From Alphaproteobacteria bacterium (GTDB taxonomy: Bacteria > Pseudomonadota > Alphaproteobacteria > Micropepsales > Micropepsaceae): 64,000 bases of DNA. The stretch is from the NCBI GenBank assembly GCA_013697055.1, contig JACCXK010000101.1, forward strand, positions 35,055-99,054. Direction: 5' to 3'. Shown in pieces: positions 48,967 through 58,134 of this stretch; the first letter of the stretch is position 1; each line of letters starts with the position of its first letter. The notes under the pieces were generated by a model. The model ran no database searches, was not told where the DNA came from, and worked only from the letters and a program-made list of their open reading frames with translations. The position numbers were made by a program, and so were the translations under genes.

Positions 48967-49332
48967 ATGCAGCTCCGCCTCTACCGCATCCATCAAACGC
49001 CGGACGGCCTGTTTGAAACCAGGAACGAGTTCCCGAAAGACCGTCCGTTGGGGGTGGACTCGAGCCTGAATATGGCCATGCGCACCGCCCATCGCGAAGC
49101 GGTTGTGGCAAGCCGGGCGGGTGCGGTGGTGGTGATCGAGGCTCAGCGGAACGGCGAATGGCAGGAGATTGACCGCGTACCAGCGATCCCTACTGACAAA
49201 ACCAACCCGGAGCCGGCGCCTGGCGACAGCTTCTTCCGTTGCCCGACGTGTGGGCAGATGGTGGACCGAGGTGAGCTTGGTGACATGGTTCGCCACCAGG
49301 TGCCGGGGCATAAACCGATAGACAAAAGTTAG
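48967..49332 (+). CDS. Hypothetical protein with C-terminal CxxC...HxxxxH putative zinc-binding motif
   Basis: FFRCPTCGQMVDRGELGDMVRHQVPGH. Confidence 0.6.
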   Translation: MQLRLYRIHQTPDGLFETRNEFPKDRPLGVDSSLNMAMRTAHREAVVASRAGAVVVIEAQRNGEWQEIDRVPAIPTDKTNPEPAPGDSFFRCPTCGQMVDRGELGDMVRHQVPGHKPIDKS

Positions 49333-49675
49333 AATAGCTTTGCCAGGCAATGGCAGAGCTTCAAGTCGCTGTCGCGCGGCGCGCTGCGGACGCTTGGCTC
49401 CACCAATTTCCCGCGTGAGATTCCCTTGGATGGGGCGGGGCAGTTGCTTTGCAGTGAGCCCGGCGGCCCGCCTTTTCGTTGCCAAGCTGTTGCTGAGCCG
49501 CCGCCTTCCAGCGCGTAAAGGTCATCCATGATATAGCTCCTGTGCTTTGGAGCCCCTTCATGGCGAGGCGTAAAATGAGTCTCGATTATGCGCTATACAA
49601 GATTTCCTGTACGACGCGTTGCGGATATCGCATTGCGTGCAACGGCGGCCATAGCGGGCGTAAGGCGCGCGCCAA

Positions 49676-49891
49676 CTAGAACCATGCGACCAGGTGCAGT
49701 GCCAATGCGACTCCTGCGAGAGCGGCACCTATAGCTGCGACCGCCAGCCAAATCTTCCGATGAGGCAAAAAGGCAAACGCAAATGCGCCTGCCAGGAACA
49801 TCACTAAGCCGATAGCGAATAAACTGTTTGCAAAGGCATGCGTTAGGACCTGCCACAGTTCGCCCTCGAGTTGATTATCAGCCGGCGCCAC
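49676..49891 (-). CDS. Small two-helix membrane protein
   Basis: ALFAIG..FLAGAFAFAFLPHRKIWLAVAAIGAALAGVALALHL-type hydrophobic profile. Confidence 0.5.
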   Translation of the reverse strand: MAPADNQLEGELWQVLTHAFANSLFAIGLVMFLAGAFAFAFLPHRKIWLAVAAIGAALAGVALALHLVAWF

Positions 49892-50030
49892 TTACCCATC
49901 CTTGGTGATTTGAACCAACTTAACCGAGTGCTCGTTGCCCCCAAAGTCCGAGAACGTACAGTTTGCAAAGAAACCTCCGCTGACTGGTCGGCTGGGCGGA
50001 GCAACAACGTAGTTCCGACGTTAATTTGCG

Positions 50031-50216
50031 ATGACGGACGCACTATCGGATTCGGAAATAACGGCACTCAAGGAAGTGGCCAAGGGTGCCTTACAAGGCG
50101 TCGTAAGGCCTGCGGATGCAGCGCGGCTCCTAGAGTTGAAGTTGATCTATCGACTTCTCGGAAGTTGGAGGATTACGGCGGTAGGGCGGGCCCAGCTCCG
50201 TCGAGGCCGCCAATAA
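50031..50216 (+). CDS. Small hypothetical protein (61 aa)
   Basis: ITALKEVAKGALQGVVRPADAARLLELKLIYRLLGSWRITAVGRAQLRRG, winged-helix-like pattern. Confidence 0.4.
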   Translation: MTDALSDSEITALKEVAKGALQGVVRPADAARLLELKLIYRLLGSWRITAVGRAQLRRGRQ

Positions 50217-50375
50217 TTAGGTGTCAAGATCAAATATGCAACGTATTGGAGCAGGCGGGCGTTACCTAACGCTCAGCATAAATCTCTCAAGGTTAGGGCG
50301 CCGATTATCCAGCATCGGCCGCTGGGCGTCGGACGCTCGGCCGTCCGTTCATCGCTGCGCCATTGGGAGCATGTC

Positions 50376-51239
50376 ATGAAGAAGCTGTGCAGTTTTGCTT
50401 GGAAGAACGCGGCGTACCTAGCCATCGGCTTGTCACCTCTGATTGTGCCACCGTTGGCCCATGCGCAGTCGGTTCCTGGACCTTCCATGAACATCCCTGA
50501 AGCATCATCGAAGCGTGGCTTTGACTGGGGTGGTTCGTTAGCGTTCGACTACCTCACAAGCGCCAAGTGCAGTTTGCTGACCACTACCGTTTCTTGCACA
50601 AGCACCGGATCATCGGCATTTTCCATCTCGCCTTCCGCGATGGTCCAGTTCGATCGGCTGCGTCTTGAAGTGACAGTACCATACGTCGATATTGAGGGCC
50701 CTGGAACACTCAGTGGAGCACTTGGCCCACGCCAAATCGTTGGCCAGGCAGGCACCCCCACCAATCGTCGGTCTGGCTTGGGAGACGTTTCTGTGGGAGC
50801 GGCGGTAATCCTCATTCGGGAAGGTCGAATTATGCCGCGGTTTGAGCTGGCGGGTGTCGTCAAGATACCCACGGCGGCCAACGGGCTGGGCACGGGCCAA
50901 ACAGACTACGGTGCTCAGGTGACATTCTATCGCCCGCTGCTGGAAGGCGTCAGAACATTCGGTTCAGTGGGCTACCAACGTATCGGAGACCCTAACACGC
51001 TTCGACTGCATGATGGAGGACGGGCCACTCTTGGGCTCGATATCAATTACTCCAACTGGGGAGGGGGAGCACTGCTCGACTATCAGAAGAGCTTGTTCCC
51101 AGGTGTCCCAAGTTCCTTCACTGTCGATCCTTATGTGACATTGCCCTTCGTGTTTGGGGCCGGCCTGCAGGTTTACACCACCATTGCGTTAACGCGACAG
51201 AGCCCCAACCATGAAGTGGGAGTTCGATTGGTTCTGTAA
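50376..51239 (+). CDS. Predicted outer-membrane beta-barrel/transporter-like protein
   Basis: Signal peptide, alternating beta pattern, ends in ALTRQSPNHEVGVRLVL. Confidence 0.65.
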   Translation: MKKLCSFAWKNAAYLAIGLSPLIVPPLAHAQSVPGPSMNIPEASSKRGFDWGGSLAFDYLTSAKCSLLTTTVSCTSTGSSAFSISPSAMVQFDRLRLEVTVPYVDIEGPGTLSGALGPRQIVGQAGTPTNRRSGLGDVSVGAAVILIREGRIMPRFELAGVVKIPTAANGLGTGQTDYGAQVTFYRPLLEGVRTFGSVGYQRIGDPNTLRLHDGGRATLGLDINYSNWGGGALLDYQKSLFPGVPSSFTVDPYVTLPFVFGAGLQVYTTIALTRQSPNHEVGVRLVL

Positions 51240-51645
51240 CTCGACCAATGGTTCTGCGGATCGCGATTGCTAGCGAAGCTGGCCAGCCGCATCGGCCTCT
51301 GAGACAATTTCCAGCAGGAGTGCCTGTGCCAATGTTGCAGGGTTCGCTCCGGTAAGTTGTGCGGACTTGCGCCCTATAAGGCTTATGACATGCACCATCC
51401 CGGTGGAAGTTGTGAACGAGCCTTCGAATTGGCGCCCGTTATAACCGGCCCGGATGGCCTCTCTAGGTTCTGGTCTTGGCACTAACTGTCCCCTGCCGTG
51501 CATAGCGGTCGTGTGGGAGAAACTTTATCAGGTTCTAGCGAGAAAAGCTGTGGCGATACTTGAGCTGCTAGTTGTTTGATGCTTCGAGACATTTGGCTGA
51601 GAACGCCTGGCTACAAAAATACACTGTGCCGCTTTGCTGATCGAC

Positions 51646-51978
51646 CTACCACACCCAGCCTCCCGCTTGGAGCCCAGCGATATACGGGAGGGCGACATAC
51701 TGCGATGTGGTGACATTGTTGGGGGTTTGCAGTTCTGGCGTTAGCCGGCAATCGATAACAACTTTCATGTTCTTGAACCGGGAAGCTGTGCAGGTTCGCA
51801 CTGTATGATGTACTCGGTCTATTTTAAGAGCAGTTGCAGTCAACGGCGGGTCGGAAGCCGGGTTTTGAGCCATCACCGCAGTAAGGGGCACCATTTCATA
51901 ATCGAGCAGCGGCGCGGCGGCTTGCGCAGCGCACGTCGAGGCAATTGCAAAGATGATTGCGGTCGCTATTTTAATCAT
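51646..51978 (-). CDS. Hypothetical secreted protein
   Basis: Signal MIKIATAIIFAIASTCAAQAA; 110 aa. Confidence 0.5.
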   Translation of the reverse strand: MIKIATAIIFAIASTCAAQAAAPLLDYEMVPLTAVMAQNPASDPPLTATALKIDRVHHTVRTCTASRFKNMKVVIDCRLTPELQTPNNVTTSQYVALPYIAGLQAGGWVW

Positions 51979-52184
51979 GGGTTGCTGCCTCTGTCTGGCG
52001 GAATGTTGAAAGAATCAAGGTGGGTAAGTCGGGTTGATCGCGATTGCGAAGCTAACCCGGATTAGCCTTGTAAGCGAACGTACGGCCTTAACCACGATTT
52101 CGCTGCGGTATTTTGAAGCGCTGAAAATCCTTGCGACCCGCAACTTTTTACCGGCACTTATGAATCAGTTGGATAGGGATCCGC

Positions 52185-52547
52185 GTGCCAAATAATCGCG
52201 TTTTGACCACGGCAGAACAGGAAACTTTGGAGAAGCTATCCATAGGCATCCTGGACCTTTGCGATGTGTCTGGGGTGAAAGATGGCGACCTGATTACGCA
52301 GGCCGCAATTTCCTGTTGCGCTGCTATTGTTGCTTCCAAAATTTCAGAGGATGTGCGGGGACCTGATCTAGAGGCAGCAGTTGCCCGCGCGGGCAGTGCC
52401 CTTAGCCGAGAAATCACCGCGGCTGTGCTGCGACATCGGAATGCTGGTGGGAGCCGGGCGGCGCTAGTGTCACAGAAAGTATTCGACCACCGCGTCAATT
52501 CACTCACCAGGACAGAAAAAGTGAAAGCAAAGCAGCTAACAGGATGA
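52185..52547 (+). CDS. Hypothetical protein (120 aa)
   Basis: ORF with plausible helical composition, GTG/ATG start region. Confidence 0.45.
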   Translation: MPNNRVLTTAEQETLEKLSIGILDLCDVSGVKDGDLITQAAISCCAAIVASKISEDVRGPDLEAAVARAGSALSREITAAVLRHRNAGGSRAALVSQKVFDHRVNSLTRTEKVKAKQLTG

Positions 52548-52820
52548 CAGCGCAGTAGCAGAGGCAGCGCCTCTCCGCGTTCCTGATCACAACAGTCTTG
52601 ATCTTACGCACCTGCGAAGTTTAGTTGCATCGGTGCCGTTAACCTTGCCCGATTTCATAATTTGCTTAACGAGCAGATTCCCAGCGGAATCTGAGGACCG
52701 CGCACTGCAAGGGGTGACGACCGATTAGCCTAGTTGAGCTGACCGACTCACGGTAGATGCTCAGCTACCGGACGGTTCGAGGCGCCGGTGGGTTTACATT
52801 CACCGCGCACAGCGCGAGCC

Positions 52821-53186
52821 TTATCGTGTCGCCTTCCCCATCCATAGTCGTTTGAGATAGGATAGAGACGGGTCAACAATCTCAGACAGCGGGTATATTT
52901 TCTTAAATGTGACGCCGATGTTATTAGCGTCTTGCCAAACAACTTTGGCATCGTAAGCAACACGGTCGCGAATATTTATGAGATAAAAGTCGCTGGGAAA
53001 CTGAGTGTGCTTGCCGACGTCAATTCGCGCTCCCGTTTCCGACAGGTTGCGAATGTTGCATTCGAAACTGAAGTTCCCGCCGGCGTAAGTTACTATTGCT
53101 GAAAACAGCACGCGCTTGCGCGATTTGGGGCGGCGCTCCGAAGGTGGTGGCATCCCGCCTGGTCCGGTGTTCACACTGTTTCTCAA
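52821..53186 (-). CDS. PilZ-domain protein
   Basis: RKRVLFSAIVTYAGGNFSFECNIRNLSETGARIDVGKHTQFPSDFYLIN...AKVVWQDANNIGVTFKK. Confidence 0.8.
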   Translation of the reverse strand: MRNSVNTGPGGMPPPSERRPKSRKRVLFSAIVTYAGGNFSFECNIRNLSETGARIDVGKHTQFPSDFYLINIRDRVAYDAKVVWQDANNIGVTFKKIYPLSEIVDPSLSYLKRLWMGKATR

Positions 53187-53195
53187 AATTAGGCG

Positions 53196-53363
53196 TTACC
53201 GCTTCTTTTTCGGAGCGCGCGTAATCTTGTCGGCCATATCGCCGACTTCTTGGTTGCTTGCTTCATTCCTGCTTGTGGCGGCGCGATACACCGCATCCTT
53301 CAGCAGCTTGCCAGGCGGCTTTTTGGACTTCGGCGGCTTCTGGCCTTGGCGTCTTTTAAGCAT
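53196..53363 (-). CDS. Small basic protein (55 aa), below ORF-track length cut-off
   Basis: MLKRRQGQKPPKSKKPPGKLLKDAVYRAATSRNEASNQEVGDMADKITRAPKKKR*; start overlaps the end of the upstream 63-aa ORF (53356). Confidence 0.5.
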   Translation of the reverse strand: MLKRRQGQKPPKSKKPPGKLLKDAVYRAATSRNEASNQEVGDMADKITRAPKKKR

Positions 53364-53547
53364 GTCTACTCACCATTGCCTTCGGTGTGCCTTGTAAGTC
53401 CTCGGCGTCCATGATGGCAGCGGTCTCCGCATCGTACTTCTTGAGACCTTCTGATGCGAAATTAGTAGCAGCCTCCAGAGAGCCGCTGAATGTCTCAGTT
53501 CCCGCAGGCAACTCAAGATCTTTTAGAAACCGAATGACGAAAGGCAT
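53356..53547 (-). CDS. Small hypothetical protein (63 aa)
   Basis: MPFVIRFLKDLELPAGTETFSGSLEAATNFASEGLKKYDAETAAIMDAEDLQG; overlaps the next small basic ORF. Confidence 0.5.
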   Translation of the reverse strand: MPFVIRFLKDLELPAGTETFSGSLEAATNFASEGLKKYDAETAAIMDAEDLQGTPKAMVSRHA

Positions 53548-53626
53548 TTGGCTACCGTAGGCCGGCCTTCAAGGGCGTGCAATCGGCATCGACACGCAAA
53601 ATGTAACCCGCGACCAACGCATCCTA

Positions 53627-54031
53627 TCAGGGCGCCTTCGCCAGCAGCATAATCTCGACACGCGTGTCGCCCGCTAGTCCCGCATCCAGTTTTGCGTCTG
53701 GAAGGGAAGATCGGGCAATCAGCGTAGCCGGGACGCCCTTAGAGATTAGGCCTGCGCGGATTACCTCAAACCTGGCTTCAGCCAGCCGGACGTTATCCCC
53801 CACTGCCACGCCAGACGCGAGCGCCACCGAAGGCGGGTGTGTTTTCCGGATCGCAGCGGCCGCTTGATCAATCATCTGCCGGGACTCAGGCGTAATATCC
53901 GCCGACCCTTGATGAAAAAAGACGATGTAAATGGGAGATGGCTGCGAAGGATTGCTAGCACAGGCCGCAAGGAGGCCAAACATGACTGAAGCGGCCGAGA
54001 CCCGGAACCAGTGACCTAAATTCATGTTCAA
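53627..54031 (-). CDS. OmpA-like lipoprotein (hypothetical)
   Basis: Lipobox LLAAC; IYIVFFHQGSADITPESRQMIDQAAAAIRK...LAEARFEVIRAGLISKGVPATLI. Confidence 0.75.
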   Translation of the reverse strand: MNMNLGHWFRVSAASVMFGLLAACASNPSQPSPIYIVFFHQGSADITPESRQMIDQAAAAIRKTHPPSVALASGVAVGDNVRLAEARFEVIRAGLISKGVPATLIARSSLPDAKLDAGLAGDTRVEIMLLAKAP

Positions 54032-54267
54032 TCCCCCGCGCTACATCTTCATACTATGGCTTTGGGTAACTTGTCACCCGCGGGCTTTTGATTGCGGCCG
54101 AGACAGTGGGGTCAGCTTCTGGCGCTGCGCGGTCTCGCAATTGAATAGGCTTAGTTCTAGTGGAAAGGCTTCGGCGGCGGTCTCGCAAAGTCGTGCGGAA
54201 CCGCCGCCGGCCTCGTCAACATAAAGACGCATCGGCGGATGAGGGCGCGGGGTCTGACTGACTAACG

Positions 54268-54447
54268 CTATTTCTTCTTAGCCTTCTTCTTTGCCTTCGA
54301 CTTCTTGACTTTCTTGGCCTTCACCGGCTTTGCCGCCTTTTTCGTCTTGGTCTTTTTCGACTTGGTTTTCTTTTTGGACTTCGTGGTCGGTTTACCCATC
54401 CACAGTTCTTCAACACGATCCATGATTGTTGGAGACTTCTTCGCCAT
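54268..54447 (-). CDS. Lysine-rich histone H1-like protein
   Basis: MAKKSPTIMDRVEELWMGKPTTKSKKKTKSKKTKTKKAAKPVKAKKVKKSKAKKKAKKK. Confidence 0.65.
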   Translation of the reverse strand: MAKKSPTIMDRVEELWMGKPTTKSKKKTKSKKTKTKKAAKPVKAKKVKKSKAKKKAKKK

Positions 54448-54610
54448 TTCAGATCCTCTAGGTCTACGAAAACACCGCACCGCGAGTCGGCATTGATTCG
54501 CAAGCTATCCAAACGGCCAAGGGCCTCTGGTGACTCTCGGCGGAGGCGGTTCTGCCCGTGACCGACTCGAGCTAATATCGGGAGTGGTCATAGTTGATCT
54601 GGGGATTGGC

Positions 54611-55282
54611 ATGTACATGTCCGGGCTTTTGACGGCCACAGTATTGTTCGCCATGGCTAGCGTGGGAAGCGCCAATGCGGCCGTGATTTACAGTAATGAG
54701 CCATCCGGCTTCAGTATTGGTAATTGCAGCTTTAGCACCACCTGTGCCGCTACGGCGGGCGCAGGCAACGATTTTGCCGCTCAGGCTTTTTCGTTGGCTT
54801 CTGCAGCGACAATCACGGCCGGTAGCTTCGAAGAGCTCGATAAAAACACTTCGTCTACCAGCGTGAACTATCGGTTTTACGCCGGCGTCGCTGGCCTCCC
54901 TGGCGGTCCCGCGCTATTCAGCGGGTCGAGTGCGATTACCGCAACCTCGGAGGGCTCTGACGTCAATTACAATCACGGCCTCGAATCCTTTTCTATCGCG
55001 TCCGTGACTCTGGGGCCCGGCAACTACTTTTTCGCCTTTCAAGCAGTGTCTCCCGTGTTTGAAACCTATTTGGCGGAGGGCCTGGTGAACATAGGAGCAG
55101 CGGAAACTCATAACGGTGGAGCAACTTGGTCGGCGAGCTATGCAGGTTTCGGCGGCGTCGCTGTTGCGCTTTTTAGTGACGCTACCGCGGTACCCGAGCC
55201 TCTGACGGTATCGCTTTTCGGGGTCGGTCTTGCAGGAGCGGTGGCGACCCGGCGGCGCCGCAAGGAGATGCAGGAAGCCTGA
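54611..55282 (+). CDS. PEP-CTERM sorting domain protein 5
   Basis: Signal MYMSGLLTATVLFAMASVGSANA; C-terminus VPEPLTVSLFGVGLAGAVATRRRRKEMQEA. Confidence 0.93.
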   Translation: MYMSGLLTATVLFAMASVGSANAAVIYSNEPSGFSIGNCSFSTTCAATAGAGNDFAAQAFSLASAATITAGSFEELDKNTSSTSVNYRFYAGVAGLPGGPALFSGSSAITATSEGSDVNYNHGLESFSIASVTLGPGNYFFAFQAVSPVFETYLAEGLVNIGAAETHNGGATWSASYAGFGGVAVALFSDATAVPEPLTVSLFGVGLAGAVATRRRRKEMQEA

Positions 55283-55305
55283 TTAGGCCAGCCCTGTTCC
55301 AAAAG

Positions 55306-55324
55306 CGGCGCTTCTCGGGCGCCG
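55306..55324 (+). terminator. Rho-independent terminator after PEP-CTERM gene 5
   Basis: CGGCGC TTCTCGG GCGCCG TTTTCTTTTTT. Confidence 0.75.
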
Positions 55325-56066
55325 TTTTCTTTTTTACGGCAGGCACGCGCTATCTTGAACGATGGTTGAGAGCTGCAGAAATCCCGCACTGAAACGGGGC
55401 GCTGGACCCAGACGGGGCCGCTGGACAGTTAACCGACTAGCGAAAATAGAAACAGCCCGACAATTACTACAGCGATGGCGCCCTTAGCCGATACCCGAAA
55501 TTGCCCCATCCAGTCGTAGCTGGCGGAGATTTCGCAACGGATCAAGGAGCCCAAGATGCTTTTCCAGCTCATGGGTTCTCTCTCAGATTTGGGAAGGCGA
55601 TGGAAAGCGCGACCGCACTTCCTCACCGTGGTAGAATGGTGCCCGAACCTTTATAACGCTGCAACGCTACAGGTAGTGCTCGTAGCTGCTAAATGTACGG
55701 GTTGCGCGGAAGGTCGATCACATGCCAACCGTCGCCCTCCATAGCCGTTCGTTGAGCGTCGGTAACCGGAGTATGGAATAGGCACGCCATGAGAAACATC
55801 GAATGATCCAGCCCTAGTCGGCACAGAATATCCCTGAGGGCAATCGTGCGACGCATCTTGCGATAGCGCGGTGAGGTGTTGTTCGCGGGCTCTTTCCAGA
55901 GGTCCGGAGTCCAGGCGTCGTTCATGCCTTTGGCGGCAGCGCCTATTTCCCGCTGTAAGGATCCAAATCCACCGTTTTGCTTACCGAGCGCTTACCGGCG
56001 CCAGTGCGACAATGCGCTCTGGGGGCGGCGCTTTTCGATAAGTCTTTGTTTTGAATCGGATAAAAT

Positions 56067-56142
56067 TGGTGGAGCCAAGCGGGATCGAACCGCTGACCTC
56101 CTGCATGCCATGCAGGCGCTCTCCCAGCTGAGCTATGGCCCC
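56067..56142 (-). tRNA. tRNA-Ala (anticodon GGC)
   Basis: GGGGCCATAGCTCAGCTGGGAGAGCGCCTGCATGGCATGCAGGAGGTCAGCGGTTCGATCCCGCTTGGCTCCACCA; anticodon loop ATGGCAT. Confidence 0.96.
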
Positions 56143-56189
56143 GTACCAATGCGGACCGGTCTGGTGTCCGGTCCGGGCGCTTTTAAAGG

Positions 56190-56696
56190 TTAGGCTTCGT
56201 CCTTGGCAATGCCGGGATCGATGATGCCGCTGACATCGTCTTCCTCGTCTTCGACTTCGCCCAGAAGGTCGTTCTCTTCTTCGTCCTCGTCGTCCTCGAC
56301 CTCGATGTCCTCGATGGCGACTTCCTCGTCGGCATCCACGACAGACATGCCCGATTCAGCTTCGGCTTCTTCTTCCTCGGCGTCCTCGTCCTCGTCCTCG
56401 CCGGTCGCCGCGATCTTCAGCGGCGCCTCGACGACGGTCTCGGCTTCTTCCTCTTCCTCGGACTCGGCGGCTTCGTCCTCGTCCTCGTCTTCTTCCTCGT
56501 CATCCTCGGCATCGGCGGCAGGCACGGCGCCCACGGCGGCCGTCTCTACGGCGCGGCTGCGGCGCTGCTTGAACAGCGCTTCGGGCTCATAGCTGAAACC
56601 GCATTTGGGGCACTCGATGGGCCGCTTGGTGAGGTCGTAAAACCTCGCCGCACAGCTGGGGCACGCCCGTTTGGTTCCAAGATCTGCCTTGACCAA
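56190..56696 (-). CDS. TIGR02300-family protein: zinc-ribbon N-terminus with long acidic tail
   Basis: MVKADLGTKRACPSCAARFYDLTKRPIECPKCGFSYEPEALFKQRRSR followed by Asp/Glu-rich repeats. Confidence 0.92.
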   Translation of the reverse strand: MVKADLGTKRACPSCAARFYDLTKRPIECPKCGFSYEPEALFKQRRSRAVETAAVGAVPAADAEDDEEEDEDEDEAAESEEEEEAETVVEAPLKIAATGEDEDEDAEEEEAEAESGMSVVDADEEVAIEDIEVEDDEDEEENDLLGEVEDEEDDVSGIIDPGIAKDEA

Positions 56697-56769
56697 GATG
56701 ATCTTCCCGTGAAGAAGGGGTTATTGAAGGGGCGCGTTTGCCACGGGTAGCCCCGCCTGTAAAGGTCTT

Positions 56770-58134
56770 TTGAAGCCCCTGATGCATAACGCCAATTCCG
56801 CCCCGCCCCCCAAGGCTTTAAGCGCCCGCCGCAGCGGCCCCCTCAAGGGCACCGTCCCGGTGCCGGGCGACAAATCCATTTCCCAGCGGGCGCTTATCCT
56901 GGGAGCGCTGGCCGAAGGGGAAACCCGCATTTCCGGGCTTTTGGAGTCCGGCGACGTCCATTCCACCGCCGGCGCCCTGCGCGGCTTTGGCGCCGAACTG
57001 ACCGCCGAAGGCCCCGGCCGCTGGCGGGTGGTCGGCACCGGAGTGGGAAACTGGCGAAGCCCCAGGTCCGAACTGGACTTCGGCAATTCCGGCACCGGCT
57101 CGCGCCTGGTGATGGGCGCCATGGCCACCACGCCGATCACCGCCACCTTCACCGGCGATGCCAGCCTGAAGTCGCGCCCCATGGCGCGCGTGGTGGCGCC
57201 GCTGGAGGCGTTCGGCGTCACCTATGAAGGACAGGGTCCCAAGGCGTTGATGCCGCTGACCCTGCATGGCGCCAGGGATGCCCAGGCGATCGCCGCGGAA
57301 GTAGCCACCGCCTCGGCACAGGTGAAGTCGGCGCTGCTGCTGGCGGCACTGAACGCCAAAGGCGTCAGCCACATCAGCCAAGCCTGGCTGACCCGCGATC
57401 ACAGCGAGAAGATGCTCAAGGCCTTCGGCGCCCGCATCCATGTCACGTCCTGCCATGACGGCGGCGAAACCATCGCCGTGGAAGGCCCTGCGCGCCTCAA
57501 AGGCTGTGCCGTGGAAGTGCCGCGCGATCCGTCTTCGGCCGCCTTCGCCATCGTGGCGGCCCTGATCGTGCCGGGCTCGGAGATTTCACTGCCCGCCATC
57601 CTGCTCAATCCCCGCCGCATCGGGCTCCTGGAGACCTTGCGCGAAATGGGCGCGCATATCGATGTGAAGAATATCCGCTCCAGCGGCGGCGAGGACATCG
57701 GCGACCTGGTGGTGCATCATTCCAGCTTGCGCGGCGTGACGGTGCCGGGCTGGCGCGCGCCGTCCATGATCGATGAATATCCCATCCTCGCCGTGGCCGC
57801 GTCCTTCGCCCAGGGCCGGACGGTGATGCACGGGCTGGAGGAATTGCGGGTCAAGGAAAGCGACCGGCTGGCAGCGATCGTGGCGGGTCTGACGGCCAAT
57901 GGCGTCGCCACCGAAGTTACCGGCGACGATCTGACGGTGATCGGCATGGACGAGGTGCCGGGCGGCGGCACCGTCACCACCCACATGGATCACCGCATCG
58001 CCATGAGCTTCCTGACCATGGGACTGGCGTCGCAGGAGCCGGTGATGGTGGATGACGTCACCATGATCGCCACCTCCTTCCCCGAATATCAGGATTTGAT
58101 GTCCGGTCTCGGCGCGGTTATGGAAGCGCCATGA
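56770..58134 (+). CDS. aroA: 3-phosphoshikimate 1-carboxyvinyltransferase
   Basis: GTVPVPGDKSISQRALILGALAEGET; LDFGNSGTGSRL; ELRVKESDRLAAI; DHRIAMSFLTMGL. Confidence 0.97.
   Translation: MKPLMHNANSAPPPKALSARRSGPLKGTVPVPGDKSISQRALILGALAEGETRISGLLESGDVHSTAGALRGFGAELTAEGPGRWRVVGTGVGNWRSPRSELDFGNSGTGSRLVMGAMATTPITATFTGDASLKSRPMARVVAPLEAFGVTYEGQGPKALMPLTLHGARDAQAIAAEVATASAQVKSALLLAALNAKGVSHISQAWLTRDHSEKMLKAFGARIHVTSCHDGGETIAVEGPARLKGCAVEVPRDPSSAAFAIVAALIVPGSEISLPAILLNPRRIGLLETLREMGAHIDVKNIRSSGGEDIGDLVVHHSSLRGVTVPGWRAPSMIDEYPILAVAASFAQGRTVMHGLEELRVKESDRLAAIVAGLTANGVATEVTGDDLTVIGMDEVPGGGTVTTHMDHRIAMSFLTMGLASQEPVMVDDVTMIATSFPEYQDLMSGLGAVMEAP

Noticed and set aside
54268-54447. Lys-codon tandem repeats as a possible DNA repeat or CRISPR-like array
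   Set aside because: Low-complexity coding for KK/AKK motifs; no repeat-spacer periodicity.
54430-54450. GG-N10-GC match (TTGGAGACTTCTTCGC) upstream of PEP-CTERM gene 5
   Set aside because: Inside the H1-like coding region, about 170 nt from the start, and without the TTGC core; not counted as a sigma-54 site.
56203-56592. Serine-rich 129-aa plus-strand ORF
   Set aside because: Reverse complement of the Glu/Asp-rich tail of the TIGR02300-like protein.
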